Positions 1 through 6,894 of a DNA stretch of 24,856 bases are shown piece after piece. The translations under genes and the position numbers were made by a program. The DNA is from Actinomycetota bacterium. Its GTDB lineage: Bacteria > Actinomycetota > Actinomycetes > Nanopelagicales > Nanopelagicaceae. Within the stretch, counting starts at the first letter, position 1, and each line of letters opens with the position of its first letter. The notes under the pieces were generated by a model. It was not told where the DNA came from, did not search any database, and was given only the letters and a program-made list of their open reading frames with translations. The stretch is from contig RHAU01000003.1 of NCBI GenBank assembly GCA_010032125.1, forward strand, positions 1 through 24,856. The letters run 5' to 3'.

Positions 1-816
1 CTACGTGACTCCCTCAAAGGTGGCGGAATCGAAGAGTTGTTGGCGTCGCATAACCAACCTGCTTCGCCAGTTCTCATTGCCTGGCCGGGCCTTTCCAGTC
101 AAGAAGAACTTGCCGACTCAGGAGCGGTTCCAGTTTCTGATTCATCGGTCGCGGCGACCTTCAATGGTGCCCCGCATCTGGTGCCGGCAATTCGGGAACG
201 GCGTGCGGGCGTACAAGATCTTGGTTCGCAACGTGTTGTAGAAATTTTCTACGCTACAGGTCAGAATGGAGAACGTTGGCTTGATTTATGTGCCGGACCG
301 GGTGGTAAAGCGGCTTATCTGGATTCGCTGATTCGCGACGGTGAATTTGTTGCAAATGAGATTTCACAGGAACGCGCTGCTTTGGTCGAGCAAGTAGTTC
401 GGCGTGGAAGGGTTATCAATTGTGACGGACGATCCATCCCATCAACAATCGGAACATTTGACCGCATCCTTATCGACGCACCGTGTACCGGTATCGGGGC
501 GCTACGTCGGCGCCCGGAAGTTCGATGGCGCAGGAGCGTTGCAGACCTTAAGAACCTCATCGCACTCCAAGCTGAACTTCTCGATTCCGCCGTCGGATTG
601 CTTAATACTGGGGGAGTTATTGGTTACGCAACATGTAGCCCGCACTTAGCTGAAACGAAATTCCAAATTCGGAATTTTCTCGAGCGTCATTCGAATTTCT
701 CCCGAGTTCCCATCGCTCATACACGAGCCGATGGAGATGGTGATCTTCAACTCTTCACCCATCTTGACGGCACGGATTCCATGTTTCTAAGCCTCCTTCA
801 GAAGATGGAGCAATAA
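1..816 (+). CDS. rsmB: 16S rRNA (cytosine-C5)-methyltransferase RsmB/Fmu, 5'-truncated by window edge
   Basis: The C-terminal part of an RsmB/Sun-type enzyme, which methylates C967 of 16S rRNA (E. coli numbering) using S-adenosylmethionine. The frame is open from base 1, so the gene starts upstream of the window; the Met at 37 is internal. Visible motifs, numbered from base 1: SAM-binding DLCAGPGGK at residues 95-103; DAPCTG with the first conserved Cys at about 162; and TCSPH with the second Cys, the usual nucleophile, at about 212. Both catalytic cysteines of the m5C RNA methyltransferase family are therefore intact. The N-terminal NusB-like RNA-binding domain is mostly outside the window. 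The stop TAA at 814-816 doubles as part of a -10 box for rpe, which follows 9 bp later. The rsmB-rpe order is also seen in mycobacteria. Confidence 0.93.
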   Translation, partial: LRDSLKGGGIEELLASHNQPASPVLIAWPGLSSQEELADSGAVPVSDSSVAATFNGAPHLVPAIRERRAGVQDLGSQRVVEIFYATGQNGERWLDLCAGPGGKAAYLDSLIRDGEFVANEISQERAALVEQVVRRGRVINCDGRSIPSTIGTFDRILIDAPCTGIGALRRRPEVRWRRSVADLKNLIALQAELLDSAVGLLNTGGVIGYATCSPHLAETKFQIRNFLERHSNFSRVPIAHTRADGDGDLQLFTHLDGTDSMFLSLLQKMEQ

Positions 817-819
817 CAT
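814..819 (+). promoter_or_regulatory. -10 box of a leaderless promoter for rpe
   Basis: TAACAT is followed by exactly 6 nt and then the ATG of rpe at 826. This TANNNT-N6-start spacing places the transcription start at the A of ATG. The box contains the rsmB stop codon TAA. No clear -35 is seen. This is inference from the pattern repeated across the window. Confidence 0.6.
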
Positions 820-825
820 TCCCTC

Positions 826-1485
826 ATGATTCGCATCTGTCCCAGCATTCTCAACGCTAATTTTGATGATTTGCCTGGCGAAATTGCCAAAGTTGCTGAG
901 GTTGCAGACCTATTACATCTAGATGTGATGGACAACGTCTTCGTTCCTAATTTTACTTTTAGCGCCGAACGCTCGGCAGAGATTATTTCCCAATCTTCGC
1001 TACCTGTTGATGTACACCTGATGATTGCGAATGCAGATTCGGCCGTCTTGGATTACCTGGAAACTTCGGCAATGAGCGTCACGGTTCATTACGAAGCGTG
1101 TGAAGATCCGGGAAAAGTACTCAGGTCAATCCGCGCTGCAGGAAAACGCTCGGGACTTGCTATAAAGCCGAATACTCCCATCGAGGTGGCTGAAGAGTTG
1201 CTGGATGTGATTGACATGATTTTGGTCATGACCGTGGAACCTGGGTTTGGCGGACAGTCATTTATGGAATCGATGATGCCAAAGGTGGAGAAAGCCAGAC
1301 ACTGGCTCAAGCAGCGAACCACATCCGATATCTGGCTTCAAGTCGATGGAGGTATTTCGCTTCAAACAATTTCAATCGCACGTAAAGCGGGAGCCGACAC
1401 ATTTGTCGCGGGCTCTTCGGTGTACAAGTCTGCCAACCCCGCGATGATGGTGGAGGAGTTAAGAAATATCGCAACGTCGGCGTAG
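826..1485 (+). CDS. rpe: Ribulose-phosphate 3-epimerase
   Basis: Interconverts D-ribulose 5-phosphate and D-xylulose 5-phosphate in the pentose phosphate pathway; cytosolic. The 219-residue length is normal for this TIM-barrel family. The N-terminus ICPSIL, the metal/catalytic region HLDVMD (His31, Asp33), VHLMI (His64), the phosphate-loop region MTVEPGFGGQ (about 135-144) and QVDGGI (Asp174) all match the family. The start at 826 is supported by both the standard N-terminus and the leaderless -10 box six bases upstream. It lies 9 bp after rsmB and converges on serB, with only 3 bp between the two stop codons and no visible terminator. Confidence 0.96.
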   Translation: MIRICPSILNANFDDLPGEIAKVAEVADLLHLDVMDNVFVPNFTFSAERSAEIISQSSLPVDVHLMIANADSAVLDYLETSAMSVTVHYEACEDPGKVLRSIRAAGKRSGLAIKPNTPIEVAEELLDVIDMILVMTVEPGFGGQSFMESMMPKVEKARHWLKQRTTSDIWLQVDGGISLQTISIARKAGADTFVAGSSVYKSANPAMMVEELRNIATSA

Positions 1486-1488
1486 CGT

Positions 1489-2112
1489 CTAGATAAAGAA
1501 TCTCTCGATTTCCATCAGGGTTTCGACATGTTCGTTCGCGATCTGCCTGAGCGCGGGCTTTCCTCGATAGGAAATGCCGAGACCAGCACCTCGAACCATC
1601 TCAATATCGTTTGACCCATCACCGATAGCCACTGTTTCACTTATTGGGACACCTGCTTGTGAAGCAAAGTCGGTCAGCGCCTGAAACTTCGCCGCGCGGT
1701 TAATAATCTCTCCGGCAGTTTTTCCGGTGAGTTTCCCACCACGATATTCAAGTCTGTTTGCACGAATGAAATCAAAGCCCCATCCCTCAAATAGCGGTTC
1801 CACAATTTCATAAAATCCACCGGAGACAACACCCACCGCAACACCTTTACTTCTCAACGAATCAATGAGTGAACGGGCACCTTCTGAGTACGTCGTTTCG
1901 GATAACACTCGATTGAATACATCAACATCCAATCCGGAAAGCAGAGAGACTCGTTTGCGCAGCGCGGTATCAAAGTCGATCTCACCTTTCATTGCGCTCT
2001 CGGTAATCGAAGCCACTTCAGGGCCATATTCTGAAAAGCTGGCCAGAAGGTCGATTGCTTCAGTTGTGGTTAACGTGGAATCAACGTCAAAGAGGGCGAG
2101 TCGATATCTCAT
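1489..2112 (-). CDS. serB: Phosphoserine phosphatase, catalytic HAD domain only (split SerB)
   Basis: Hydrolyses L-phosphoserine to serine, the last step of serine synthesis. The 207 residues form a complete HAD phosphatase: motif I FDVDST (nucleophile Asp9, general acid Asp11), motif II VSGG, then TGKTAGE, and metal-binding GDGSND. The order and spacing match the C-terminal half of actinobacterial SerB, for example the stretch VASITESAMKGEIDFDTAL. A longer frame begins at 2142, but the ATG at 2112 overlaps the upstream stop as ATGA and starts exactly at the HAD domain, so I prefer 2112. The ACT-like regulatory domain normally fused to the N-terminus is encoded by the separate upstream ORF (2109-2369) in another frame. 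Translational coupling is likely. I cannot exclude a single-base sequencing error that splits one gene. Confidence 0.88.
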   Translation of the reverse strand: MRYRLALFDVDSTLTTTEAIDLLASFSEYGPEVASITESAMKGEIDFDTALRKRVSLLSGLDVDVFNRVLSETTYSEGARSLIDSLRSKGVAVGVVSGGFYEIVEPLFEGWGFDFIRANRLEYRGGKLTGKTAGEIINRAAKFQALTDFASQAGVPISETVAIGDGSNDIEMVRGAGLGISYRGKPALRQIANEHVETLMEIERFFI

Positions 2113-2369
2113 AGAAGTTCTAAGGCGGAATCCATTCCACACTCTTGCGAGATTGATGCCATTTCCCGGCCTATCGCATCAGCATGCGCTGGATCAATTT
2201 CAAGTAAAAAAGCGAGAATTAGTCGCCCCGCCATCGAAATCTTCTGAGTATCGATAATGAGGAGTGAATATTCACTTAGCGCCTTAGTCGTTGCGCCTTC
2301 CACGTGGGAGTTTTCTGCGCCGCTGATGAGAAGTATTGCTTTCGCAGTTTTCTTCGTTGAGACACTCAC
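2109..2369 (-). CDS. Small ACT-like domain protein, probable regulatory half of split SerB
   Basis: An 86-residue ORF whose sequence resembles the ACT-type regulatory domain preceding the phosphatase in actinobacterial SerB: a strand (AILLISG), helix (GATTKALSEY), strand (LLIIDTQKI), strand (LILAFLLEI), helix (AIGREMASISQE), strand. ACT domains bind amino acids, so a serine-sensing role for the phosphatase encoded next is a reasonable inference. The start is GTG at 2369, six bases after a TAAACT -10 box, which argues this is a real independent start. Its TGA overlaps the ATG of the phosphatase ORF (ATGA). The frames differ, so the domains would be separate polypeptides. Only one ACT repeat is present, whereas the mycobacterial enzyme has two. 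The alternative is a frameshift error in one fused gene. Confidence 0.7.
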   Translation of the reverse strand: MSVSTKKTAKAILLISGAENSHVEGATTKALSEYSLLIIDTQKISMAGRLILAFLLEIDPAHADAIGREMASISQECGMDSALELL

Positions 2370-2375
2370 TGATGG

Positions 2376-2381
2376 AGTTTA
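2376..2381 (-). promoter_or_regulatory. -10 box of a leaderless promoter for the ACT-like/serB pair
   Basis: On the minus strand TAAACT is followed by CCATCA (6 nt) and then the GTG start at 2369, a perfect TANNNT-N6-start arrangement. It is divergent from the ABC-ATPase gene at 2419. Confidence 0.6.
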
Positions 2382-2404
2382 GCGAAATGAATTTCGGCAC
2401 GAGG

Positions 2405-2410
2405 TATGTT
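2405..2410 (+). promoter_or_regulatory. Possible -10 box for the ABC ATPase gene
   Basis: TATGTT lies 8 nt before the ATG at 2419, giving a transcript with at most a couple of untranslated bases. The spacing is looser than the 6-nt pattern elsewhere, so confidence is lower. It is divergent from the serB promoter, with 23 bp between the two -10 boxes. Confidence 0.4.
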
Positions 2411-2418
2411 TCACCTCT

Positions 2419-3204
2419 ATGAGCGCGGTTATCGAACTTGAGAATGTCGAGGTCCGCCGCGCAGATCGCACAATTCTGGGCCCACTCACATGGCAGGTAC
2501 ACGAAGGAGAGCGATGGGTCATTCTCGGTCCCAATGGGGCTGGTAAAACCACTTTGCTCCAACTCGTTTCTGCGCTCATTCATCCTTCAGAGGGTTCGGT
2601 AAGAATTCTCGGCGAAAAACTCGGTCGTGTTGATGTCTTTGAACTTCGACCACGAATTGGCTTCACTTCGAGTGCACTCAGCGCGCTTCTTCCTGAGGAT
2701 GAACGCGTCATCGATATCGTCCTAACAGCTGCTTATGGAATTTCAGGTCGTTGGCGTGAAGATTACGATCTCTGGGACGAGTCTCGAGCCAAAGCGCTCC
2801 TCACAACTTTTGGCGTTCGTGAACTGGGCGAAAGAAGATTTGGAACTCTGAGCGAAGGCGAACGTAAGCGAGTGCAAATCTCGCGAGCGCTGATGTCTGA
2901 TCCAGAGCTACTTCTTCTTGATGAGCCAGCTGCAGGCTTAGATCTTGGTGGTCGAGAAGATATTTTGGGCAGGATTGCGACCTACACAAGTGAGATTGGT
3001 GCACCTGTCACCATCATTGTCACTCATCACATTGAGGAGATTCCAGCGGGCACAACGCACGTTCTCATGCTTAAAGATGGAAAGGCGGCGGTTGCCGCTC
3101 CGATTCTTGATGCGTTGACCTCAGAGAATTTGAAGTATGTTTTCGAGATCGATGTAGAACTCAATCAAATCAACGGGCGTTTTTTCGCATCACGTCGCCA
3201 ATAA
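2419..3204 (+). CDS. ABC transporter ATP-binding protein, orphan
   Basis: A 261-residue ABC ATPase with all nucleotide-binding motifs: Walker A GPNGAGKTT (37-45), signature LSEGERKRV (from about 144), Walker B LLLLDEPAAGLD (Asp168-Glu169) and an H-loop THH. No permease or binding-protein gene lies beside it, so the partner is unknown; it may energise a distant permease or act as a soluble ABC protein. A gene of this type sits next to serB2 in Mycobacterium tuberculosis (Rv3041c/Rv3042c, from memory), so the pairing is conserved although here the two genes diverge. The stop is followed 2 bp later by the ung start, implying co-transcription. The substrate cannot be told from sequence. Confidence 0.88.
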   Translation: MSAVIELENVEVRRADRTILGPLTWQVHEGERWVILGPNGAGKTTLLQLVSALIHPSEGSVRILGEKLGRVDVFELRPRIGFTSSALSALLPEDERVIDIVLTAAYGISGRWREDYDLWDESRAKALLTTFGVRELGERRFGTLSEGERKRVQISRALMSDPELLLLDEPAAGLDLGGREDILGRIATYTSEIGAPVTIIVTHHIEEIPAGTTHVLMLKDGKAAVAAPILDALTSENLKYVFEIDVELNQINGRFFASRRQ

Positions 3205-3206
3205 CA

Positions 3207-3857
3207 ATGCTTTTCTCTCTCGTCCCAACACCGTGGCAACCGATTCTTGAAGAACATAAGGACCTCATCAATTCCATTGGCGCAGAATTGCAGCGACGTG
3301 CCGATTTGGGGGAGCGAATATTGCCAGACAAGAAATGGGTTTTTCGGGCGCTCGAAATGGAGCCAGAAACTGTCAAGGTTATCGTCGTAGGTCAGGATCC
3401 ATATCCCAACGCCAACGATGCATGTGGTTTGGCATTCTCTGTTTTGCCCCGCAAGAGTGGACTTCCAGGTTCATTAATGAACATTCAAAAGGAGATCATT
3501 ACCGATATAGGTTCAACCACGACTGCAGATGGAGATCTCTCTCGATGGAGTTCGCAAGGCGTGATGCTCCTTAATCGAACTTTGACAGTGACGGCCGGGG
3601 AAAGCGCCTCTCATTCCTCGCTTGGTTGGGATCGAGTGACAGAGAAGATCGTTTCTCATTGCGCGCAGGTAGGAGCAATCGCCCTTTTGTGGGGCAACTC
3701 CGCACGCGAATGCGCGCCATTTTTTAAGGAAGACAAGAGAATTGAAGGAGTTCACCCGAGTCCACTTTCTGCGCACCGCGGATTCTTAGGCTCGAAACCG
3801 TTCTCTGCCGTTAATAGTTTTCTTGCTGCTCAAGGAGCGGCACCTATTACTTGGTAA
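3207..3857 (+). CDS. ung: Uracil-DNA glycosylase (family 1)
   Basis: Removes uracil from DNA to start base excision repair. The 216 residues carry the water-activating motif GQDPYP (Asp64) and the leucine-intercalation motif HPSPLSAHRGF (His183), both diagnostic of family 1. The rest of motif 1, NANDACGLAFSV, is a variant of the usual PGQAHGLAFSV. No Shine-Dalgarno is evident; the ATG follows the ABC ATPase stop by 2 bp, so translation is probably coupled. The gene ends just before a strong bidirectional terminator shared with the convergent permease gene. Confidence 0.95.
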   Translation: MLFSLVPTPWQPILEEHKDLINSIGAELQRRADLGERILPDKKWVFRALEMEPETVKVIVVGQDPYPNANDACGLAFSVLPRKSGLPGSLMNIQKEIITDIGSTTTADGDLSRWSSQGVMLLNRTLTVTAGESASHSSLGWDRVTEKIVSHCAQVGAIALLWGNSARECAPFFKEDKRIEGVHPSPLSAHRGFLGSKPFSAVNSFLAAQGAAPITW

Positions 3858-3862
3858 GGAAA

Positions 3863-3890
3863 AAGGGCCCGGGATTTCTCCCAGGCCCTT
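3863..3890. terminator. Bidirectional intrinsic terminator between ung and the purine permease
   Basis: Stem AAGGGCC (3863-3869) pairs with GGCCCTT (3884-3890); after one C-A mismatch the inner stem GGGA pairs with TCCC around a TTTC loop. It is flanked by TTTT at 3892-3895 on the plus side and AAAAA at 3860-3864, which reads TTTTT on the minus side. It therefore terminates both converging transcripts. This is the only convincing intrinsic terminator I found in the window. Confidence 0.85.
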
Positions 3891-3911
3891 ATTTTCCTAA
3901 TTCTGCCTGAA

Positions 3912-5342
3912 TCAACCAATCCAGGTATTTATAGGTGAATTAAGGAAGTAGACCATAAACAATCCTGCTACCAAGAGGAGCAATGGATGGACTTCCTTGA
4001 CTCTGCCTTGGAAGAAGCGGATGACAACATAGGAGACAAATCCAGCGCCAATACCAACAGAGATGTTGTAGGTAAATGGCATCAAGATGATTGTTAAGAA
4101 TGCAGGAATAGCAATTCCATAATCTTCCCAATCGATCGACTTGATCTGCGTCATCATGAGGAATCCAACGATGATCAGAGCAGGAGTTGCTGCTTCATAC
4201 GGAATAACTGCAACAAGTGGGGAGAGGAAGGTTGTGAGCAAGAAGAGAACTCCCGTGACGACAGATGCAAGACCTGTGCGCGCACCTTCGCCTACGCCCG
4301 ATGCAGATTCGATATATGACGTGTTGGATGAAATACCAGCTGCACCACCAGCCGCCGCAGCGAGAGAATCAACAAGAAGAATCCGATCCGCATTTGGCGG
4401 AGTTCCATCTTTGTCATTCAATCCTGCTTCTTGACCGATCGCAGTCATTGTTCCCATCGTGTCGAAGAAGTCTGCGAGCAACAAGGTGAAGACCAAGAGC
4501 AATGCCGAGATCAGCGGGATTCGATCAAATGATCCGAGAAGATTAAATGACCCGAGCAAGCCAAAGTCAGGTGTTGCCACTACATCGCTTGGAACCTTAG
4601 GTACGTTCAAACCCCAACCCTTTGGATTGACGTTTGTTCCATCGAAGTTTGGTCCAATCTTCAACGAAGTTTCAATTACTACTGCGAGCACAGTTGAAAG
4701 GACGATTCCGATAAGAAGAGCAGCCTTAACTTTTCGGACCATTAAGCCGATTGTTAAGAAGAGGCCAAAGGCGAAAACAATCACGGGCCAACCAACAAGT
4801 TCGCCGTTATTACCTAAGGTCACTGGTACTGGACCAGTGCCGGTTCTACGAACGAAGCCTGCATCGACAAGACCGATGAGTGCGATGAAAAGACCGATAC
4901 CGACTGATATTGCGATCTTTAACTGTGTAGGAACAGCGCGAAAAACCGCGGTTCTAAAACCAGTGAGCACCAGAATGGTGATGATGATGCCTTCCAACAC
5001 AACAAGGCCCATCGCATCTGCCCAGGTCATCTTCGATGCAATACCAACGGCAACGAAAGTATTGAGACCCAATCCAGTTGCAAGAGCTAATGGGAAGTTG
5101 GCGACAACTCCCATGAGTATCGAAAGGACGCCTGCGATGAGTGCGGTCGCAGCAGCGATGAGTGGGAGGTTTGGAGCATCTCCGCCACCCAGGAACTTGC
5201 CGTCACCATCTTTTGCAAGACCGATGATCAGCGGGTTGAGCGCGACGATGTACGCCATCGTGAAGAAGGTGACAACGCCGCCGCGGATTTCCTGTGCAAC
5301 AGAAGACCCACGTTGTGAGATTTTGAAATAGGAATCGAGCAT
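3912..5342 (-). CDS. NCS2-family purine permease (AzgA/PbuG-like, guanine/hypoxanthine)
   Basis: A 476-residue polytopic inner-membrane transporter, expected to import guanine, hypoxanthine or adenine with protons. The N-terminus with QEIRGGVVTFFTMAYI, then GLGLNTFVA, DFFDTMGT and SNTSYIESASGVGEGARTG, are signatures of the AzgA/PbuG subgroup rather than the UraA/XanQ subgroup. About 12-14 hydrophobic segments are visible. The start at 5342 is backed by a purine-rich site (GAAAGG) about 9 bases upstream, making it one of the few leadered genes here. A 111-bp structured leader precedes it. Salvage genes apt and tdk lie a few kilobases away on the same strand. The exact nucleobase preference cannot be settled from sequence. 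Confidence 0.9.
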   Translation of the reverse strand: MLDSYFKISQRGSSVAQEIRGGVVTFFTMAYIVALNPLIIGLAKDGDGKFLGGGDAPNLPLIAAATALIAGVLSILMGVVANFPLALATGLGLNTFVAVGIASKMTWADAMGLVVLEGIIITILVLTGFRTAVFRAVPTQLKIAISVGIGLFIALIGLVDAGFVRRTGTGPVPVTLGNNGELVGWPVIVFAFGLFLTIGLMVRKVKAALLIGIVLSTVLAVVIETSLKIGPNFDGTNVNPKGWGLNVPKVPSDVVATPDFGLLGSFNLLGSFDRIPLISALLLVFTLLLADFFDTMGTMTAIGQEAGLNDKDGTPPNADRILLVDSLAAAAGGAAGISSNTSYIESASGVGEGARTGLASVVTGVLFLLTTFLSPLVAVIPYEAATPALIIVGFLMMTQIKSIDWEDYGIAIPAFLTIILMPFTYNISVGIGAGFVSYVVIRFFQGRVKEVHPLLLLVAGLFMVYFLNSPINTWIG

Positions 5343-5453
5343 TCTCTGCCTTTCATCTCGGAATACCGAGAGATCGCTAATTTTTTAACGGTGGTGGTTG
5401 CGACACCGTGCAGATTCAGTCTGCAAGCTGTGGGGAAGCCCCAAACCTACGGG
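5343..5453 (-). promoter_or_regulatory. Structured 5' leader of the purine permease, candidate cis-regulatory RNA
   Basis: This 111-bp gap holds several perfect inverted repeats: TCTCGG/CCGAGA (5356-5371, 4-nt loop), ACGGTG/CACCGT (5388-5409, 10-nt loop), TGCAGA/TCTGCA (5409-5425, 5-nt loop), TGGGG/CCCCA (5431-5443, 3-nt loop) and AACC/GGTT (5444-5455). Read on the minus strand the last of these before the gene sits next to the GAAAGG ribosome site. A possible -10 (TAGGTT, minus strand, 5444-5449) would give a leader near 95 nt. It does not match the classical purine riboswitch or any other riboswitch I can recall. Function is inference from position and structure. Confidence 0.45.
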
Positions 5454-6116
5454 TTACCTGTGAGTAAGCCGGGAAACGACACCAAAGAAGAGAGCAACGG
5501 AGTAGCCGATGAGCGCGGCAAAGAGCGCAGTCCCCAATCCCACGCGCCCACCGAGCGCCCATCCTGCAGAGAGAACAACGAGTTCAATTCCGAGGCGAAC
5601 TCGTCCAATCGGGACACCCGTTCGTCGATGAATCGCTGTCATCCACCCATCTCGAGGCCCAGGACCAAGTCCACACGTTATATAGATTGCAGAGCCGAGA
5701 CCGACAAGAAGAATTCCGACGATGACATAACTCAATTCGACAATGAATCTATTCTGCTGAGGAAAGAGATGGATTCCGAGATCTATAGCAAAAGCAATGA
5801 CTGCGATATTTGCCAGAGTTCCAAATCCTGGTCGTTCACGTAGCGGAATCCATAACGCTAAAACCACAGTGCTCACAAGGAGCGTCGAGGAACCGATGGA
5901 GAGCGAACTCTGTTTCGAAATACCCTGCGCAAGGACCGACCACGGTGCGTTGCCAAGGCCGGAGACGATGAGCAACGAATCGCCTATACCGAAGATAAAT
6001 AAACCAAAGATGAGGATGCAGATCCGAGAAAGCGAGAGATCCCACTGGTGTGAAGCGCGCCATGGAGTCATGGGAATTGTGGGGTGGGGGCGTAAGAAGT
6101 TGATCAATCTACGCAT
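5454..6116 (-). CDS. YczE/YyaS-like integral membrane protein
   Basis: A 220-residue membrane protein with about five hydrophobic segments after a basic N-terminus of roughly 25 residues. The repeated motifs GLGNAPWSVLAQGIS (first half) and CGLGPGPRDGWMTA (second half) are typical of the YczE/YyaS/YitT-type family. Family members have no settled biochemical function; a transport or regulatory membrane role is possible. An internal Met at residue 16 is an alternative start, but the ATG at 6116 lies exactly six bases after a TAGCCT box, which favours the longer form. Its promoter is back to back with that of the DUF554 gene. Confidence 0.8.
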   Translation of the reverse strand: MRRLINFLRPHPTIPMTPWRASHQWDLSLSRICILIFGLFIFGIGDSLLIVSGLGNAPWSVLAQGISKQSSLSIGSSTLLVSTVVLALWIPLRERPGFGTLANIAVIAFAIDLGIHLFPQQNRFIVELSYVIVGILLVGLGSAIYITCGLGPGPRDGWMTAIHRRTGVPIGRVRLGIELVVLSAGWALGGRVGLGTALFAALIGYSVALFFGVVSRLTHR

Positions 6117-6122
6117 CGCAGA

Positions 6123-6128
6123 AGGCTA
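6123..6128 (-). promoter_or_regulatory. -10 box of a leaderless promoter for the YczE-like gene
   Basis: On the minus strand TAGCCT, then TCTGCG (6 nt), then ATG at 6116. It is divergent from the promoter at 6141-6146, with 12 bp between the two boxes. Confidence 0.6.
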
Positions 6129-6140
6129 GTGGTTAGACGA

Positions 6141-6146
6141 TAAACT
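6141..6146 (+). promoter_or_regulatory. -10 box of a leaderless promoter for the DUF554 gene
   Basis: TAAACT, then GCAACG (6 nt), then ATG at 6153. The same hexamer is used upstream of the ACT-like gene. Confidence 0.6.
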
Positions 6147-6152
6147 GCAACG

Positions 6153-6887
6153 ATGTTCATCGGCATCGGGACTGTTATCAATGTCATTGCAATCGTTTTC
6201 GGCGCTTTCATTGGACGAATAAGCGGCTCGCGTCTTTCCGAGCGTTCACGCACCTTGATGACTGACGTGCTGGGTGCGGTAACGCTGATTGGTGCAGCAT
6301 CAGCGCTCATTTCATTTTGGGACCCAGATCTAGTTACGGCAGTTCCCAAAGGCGCACCAATCGTCATCATTCTTCTATCACTTCTTATCGGCGGGCTGAT
6401 TGGCACTTTGTTGCATATCGAAGATGGCCTTGAGCAGTGGGGAGAGAAACTCAAGAATCGATTTAATCGTGGTTCGGAGTCTCGATTTGTCGAAGGCTTT
6501 GTTACTGCATCGCTCATATTCGTCATTGGCCCGCTTGCTATCTTGGGAAGCATCAGCGATGGAATGAACGCCGGTATCGACCAGTTGATACTGAAAAGTA
6601 TTCTCGATTTCTTCGCATCCATTGCCTTTGCTGCCGCCATGGGTTGGGGAGTTGCATTAAGCGCAATTCCTGTTGGCATCTACCAAGGAATATGGACTTT
6701 CATCGGAATCGGATTAGGGAATGTGCTCGCGGACTATCAAGTAGCCGCTATGACCGCAACAGGCGGAGTTCTCCTCTTTGGAATAGCGCTCAAACTTCTT
6801 TCGATCAAAAAGATAGAGATTGGAAATCTTCTACCGGCGCTCGCCCTTGCACCCCTGCTAGCGTGGATAGCACAACTACTTAATTAA
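6153..6887 (+). CDS. DUF554 family membrane protein
   Basis: A 244-residue integral membrane protein. The N-terminus GTVINVIAIVFGAFIG, the central GGLIGTLLHIEDGLEQWGEKL region and FVTASLIFVIGPLAILGSI are characteristic of the DUF554 (YdfK/YqgA-like) family. Six to seven hydrophobic segments are visible, with one charged cytosolic-type stretch around residues 86-112. No biochemical function is established. It begins at a leaderless promoter and converges on the alcohol dehydrogenase gene, with 7 bp between stops and no hairpin terminator. Confidence 0.88.
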   Translation: MFIGIGTVINVIAIVFGAFIGRISGSRLSERSRTLMTDVLGAVTLIGAASALISFWDPDLVTAVPKGAPIVIILLSLLIGGLIGTLLHIEDGLEQWGEKLKNRFNRGSESRFVEGFVTASLIFVIGPLAILGSISDGMNAGIDQLILKSILDFFASIAFAAAMGWGVALSAIPVGIYQGIWTFIGIGLGNVLADYQVAAMTATGGVLLFGIALKLLSIKKIEIGNLLPALALAPLLAWIAQLLN

Positions 6888-6894
6888 TTTTTTT

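Noticed and set aside
1865..2257. A 130-codon plus-strand open frame across the split serB
   Set aside because: Antisense to clear HAD and ACT-like sequence; no homology or start signals.
4459..5331. A 290-codon plus-strand open frame opposite the purine permease
   Set aside because: It is the antisense of a strongly conserved NCS2 transporter; the translation is Lys/Thr/Pro-rich without domains, and no promoter or ribosome site precedes it.
5391..5843. A 150-codon plus-strand open frame opposite the YczE-like gene
   Set aside because: Highly polar, low-complexity translation complementary to a real membrane-protein gene; it begins inside the structured leader.
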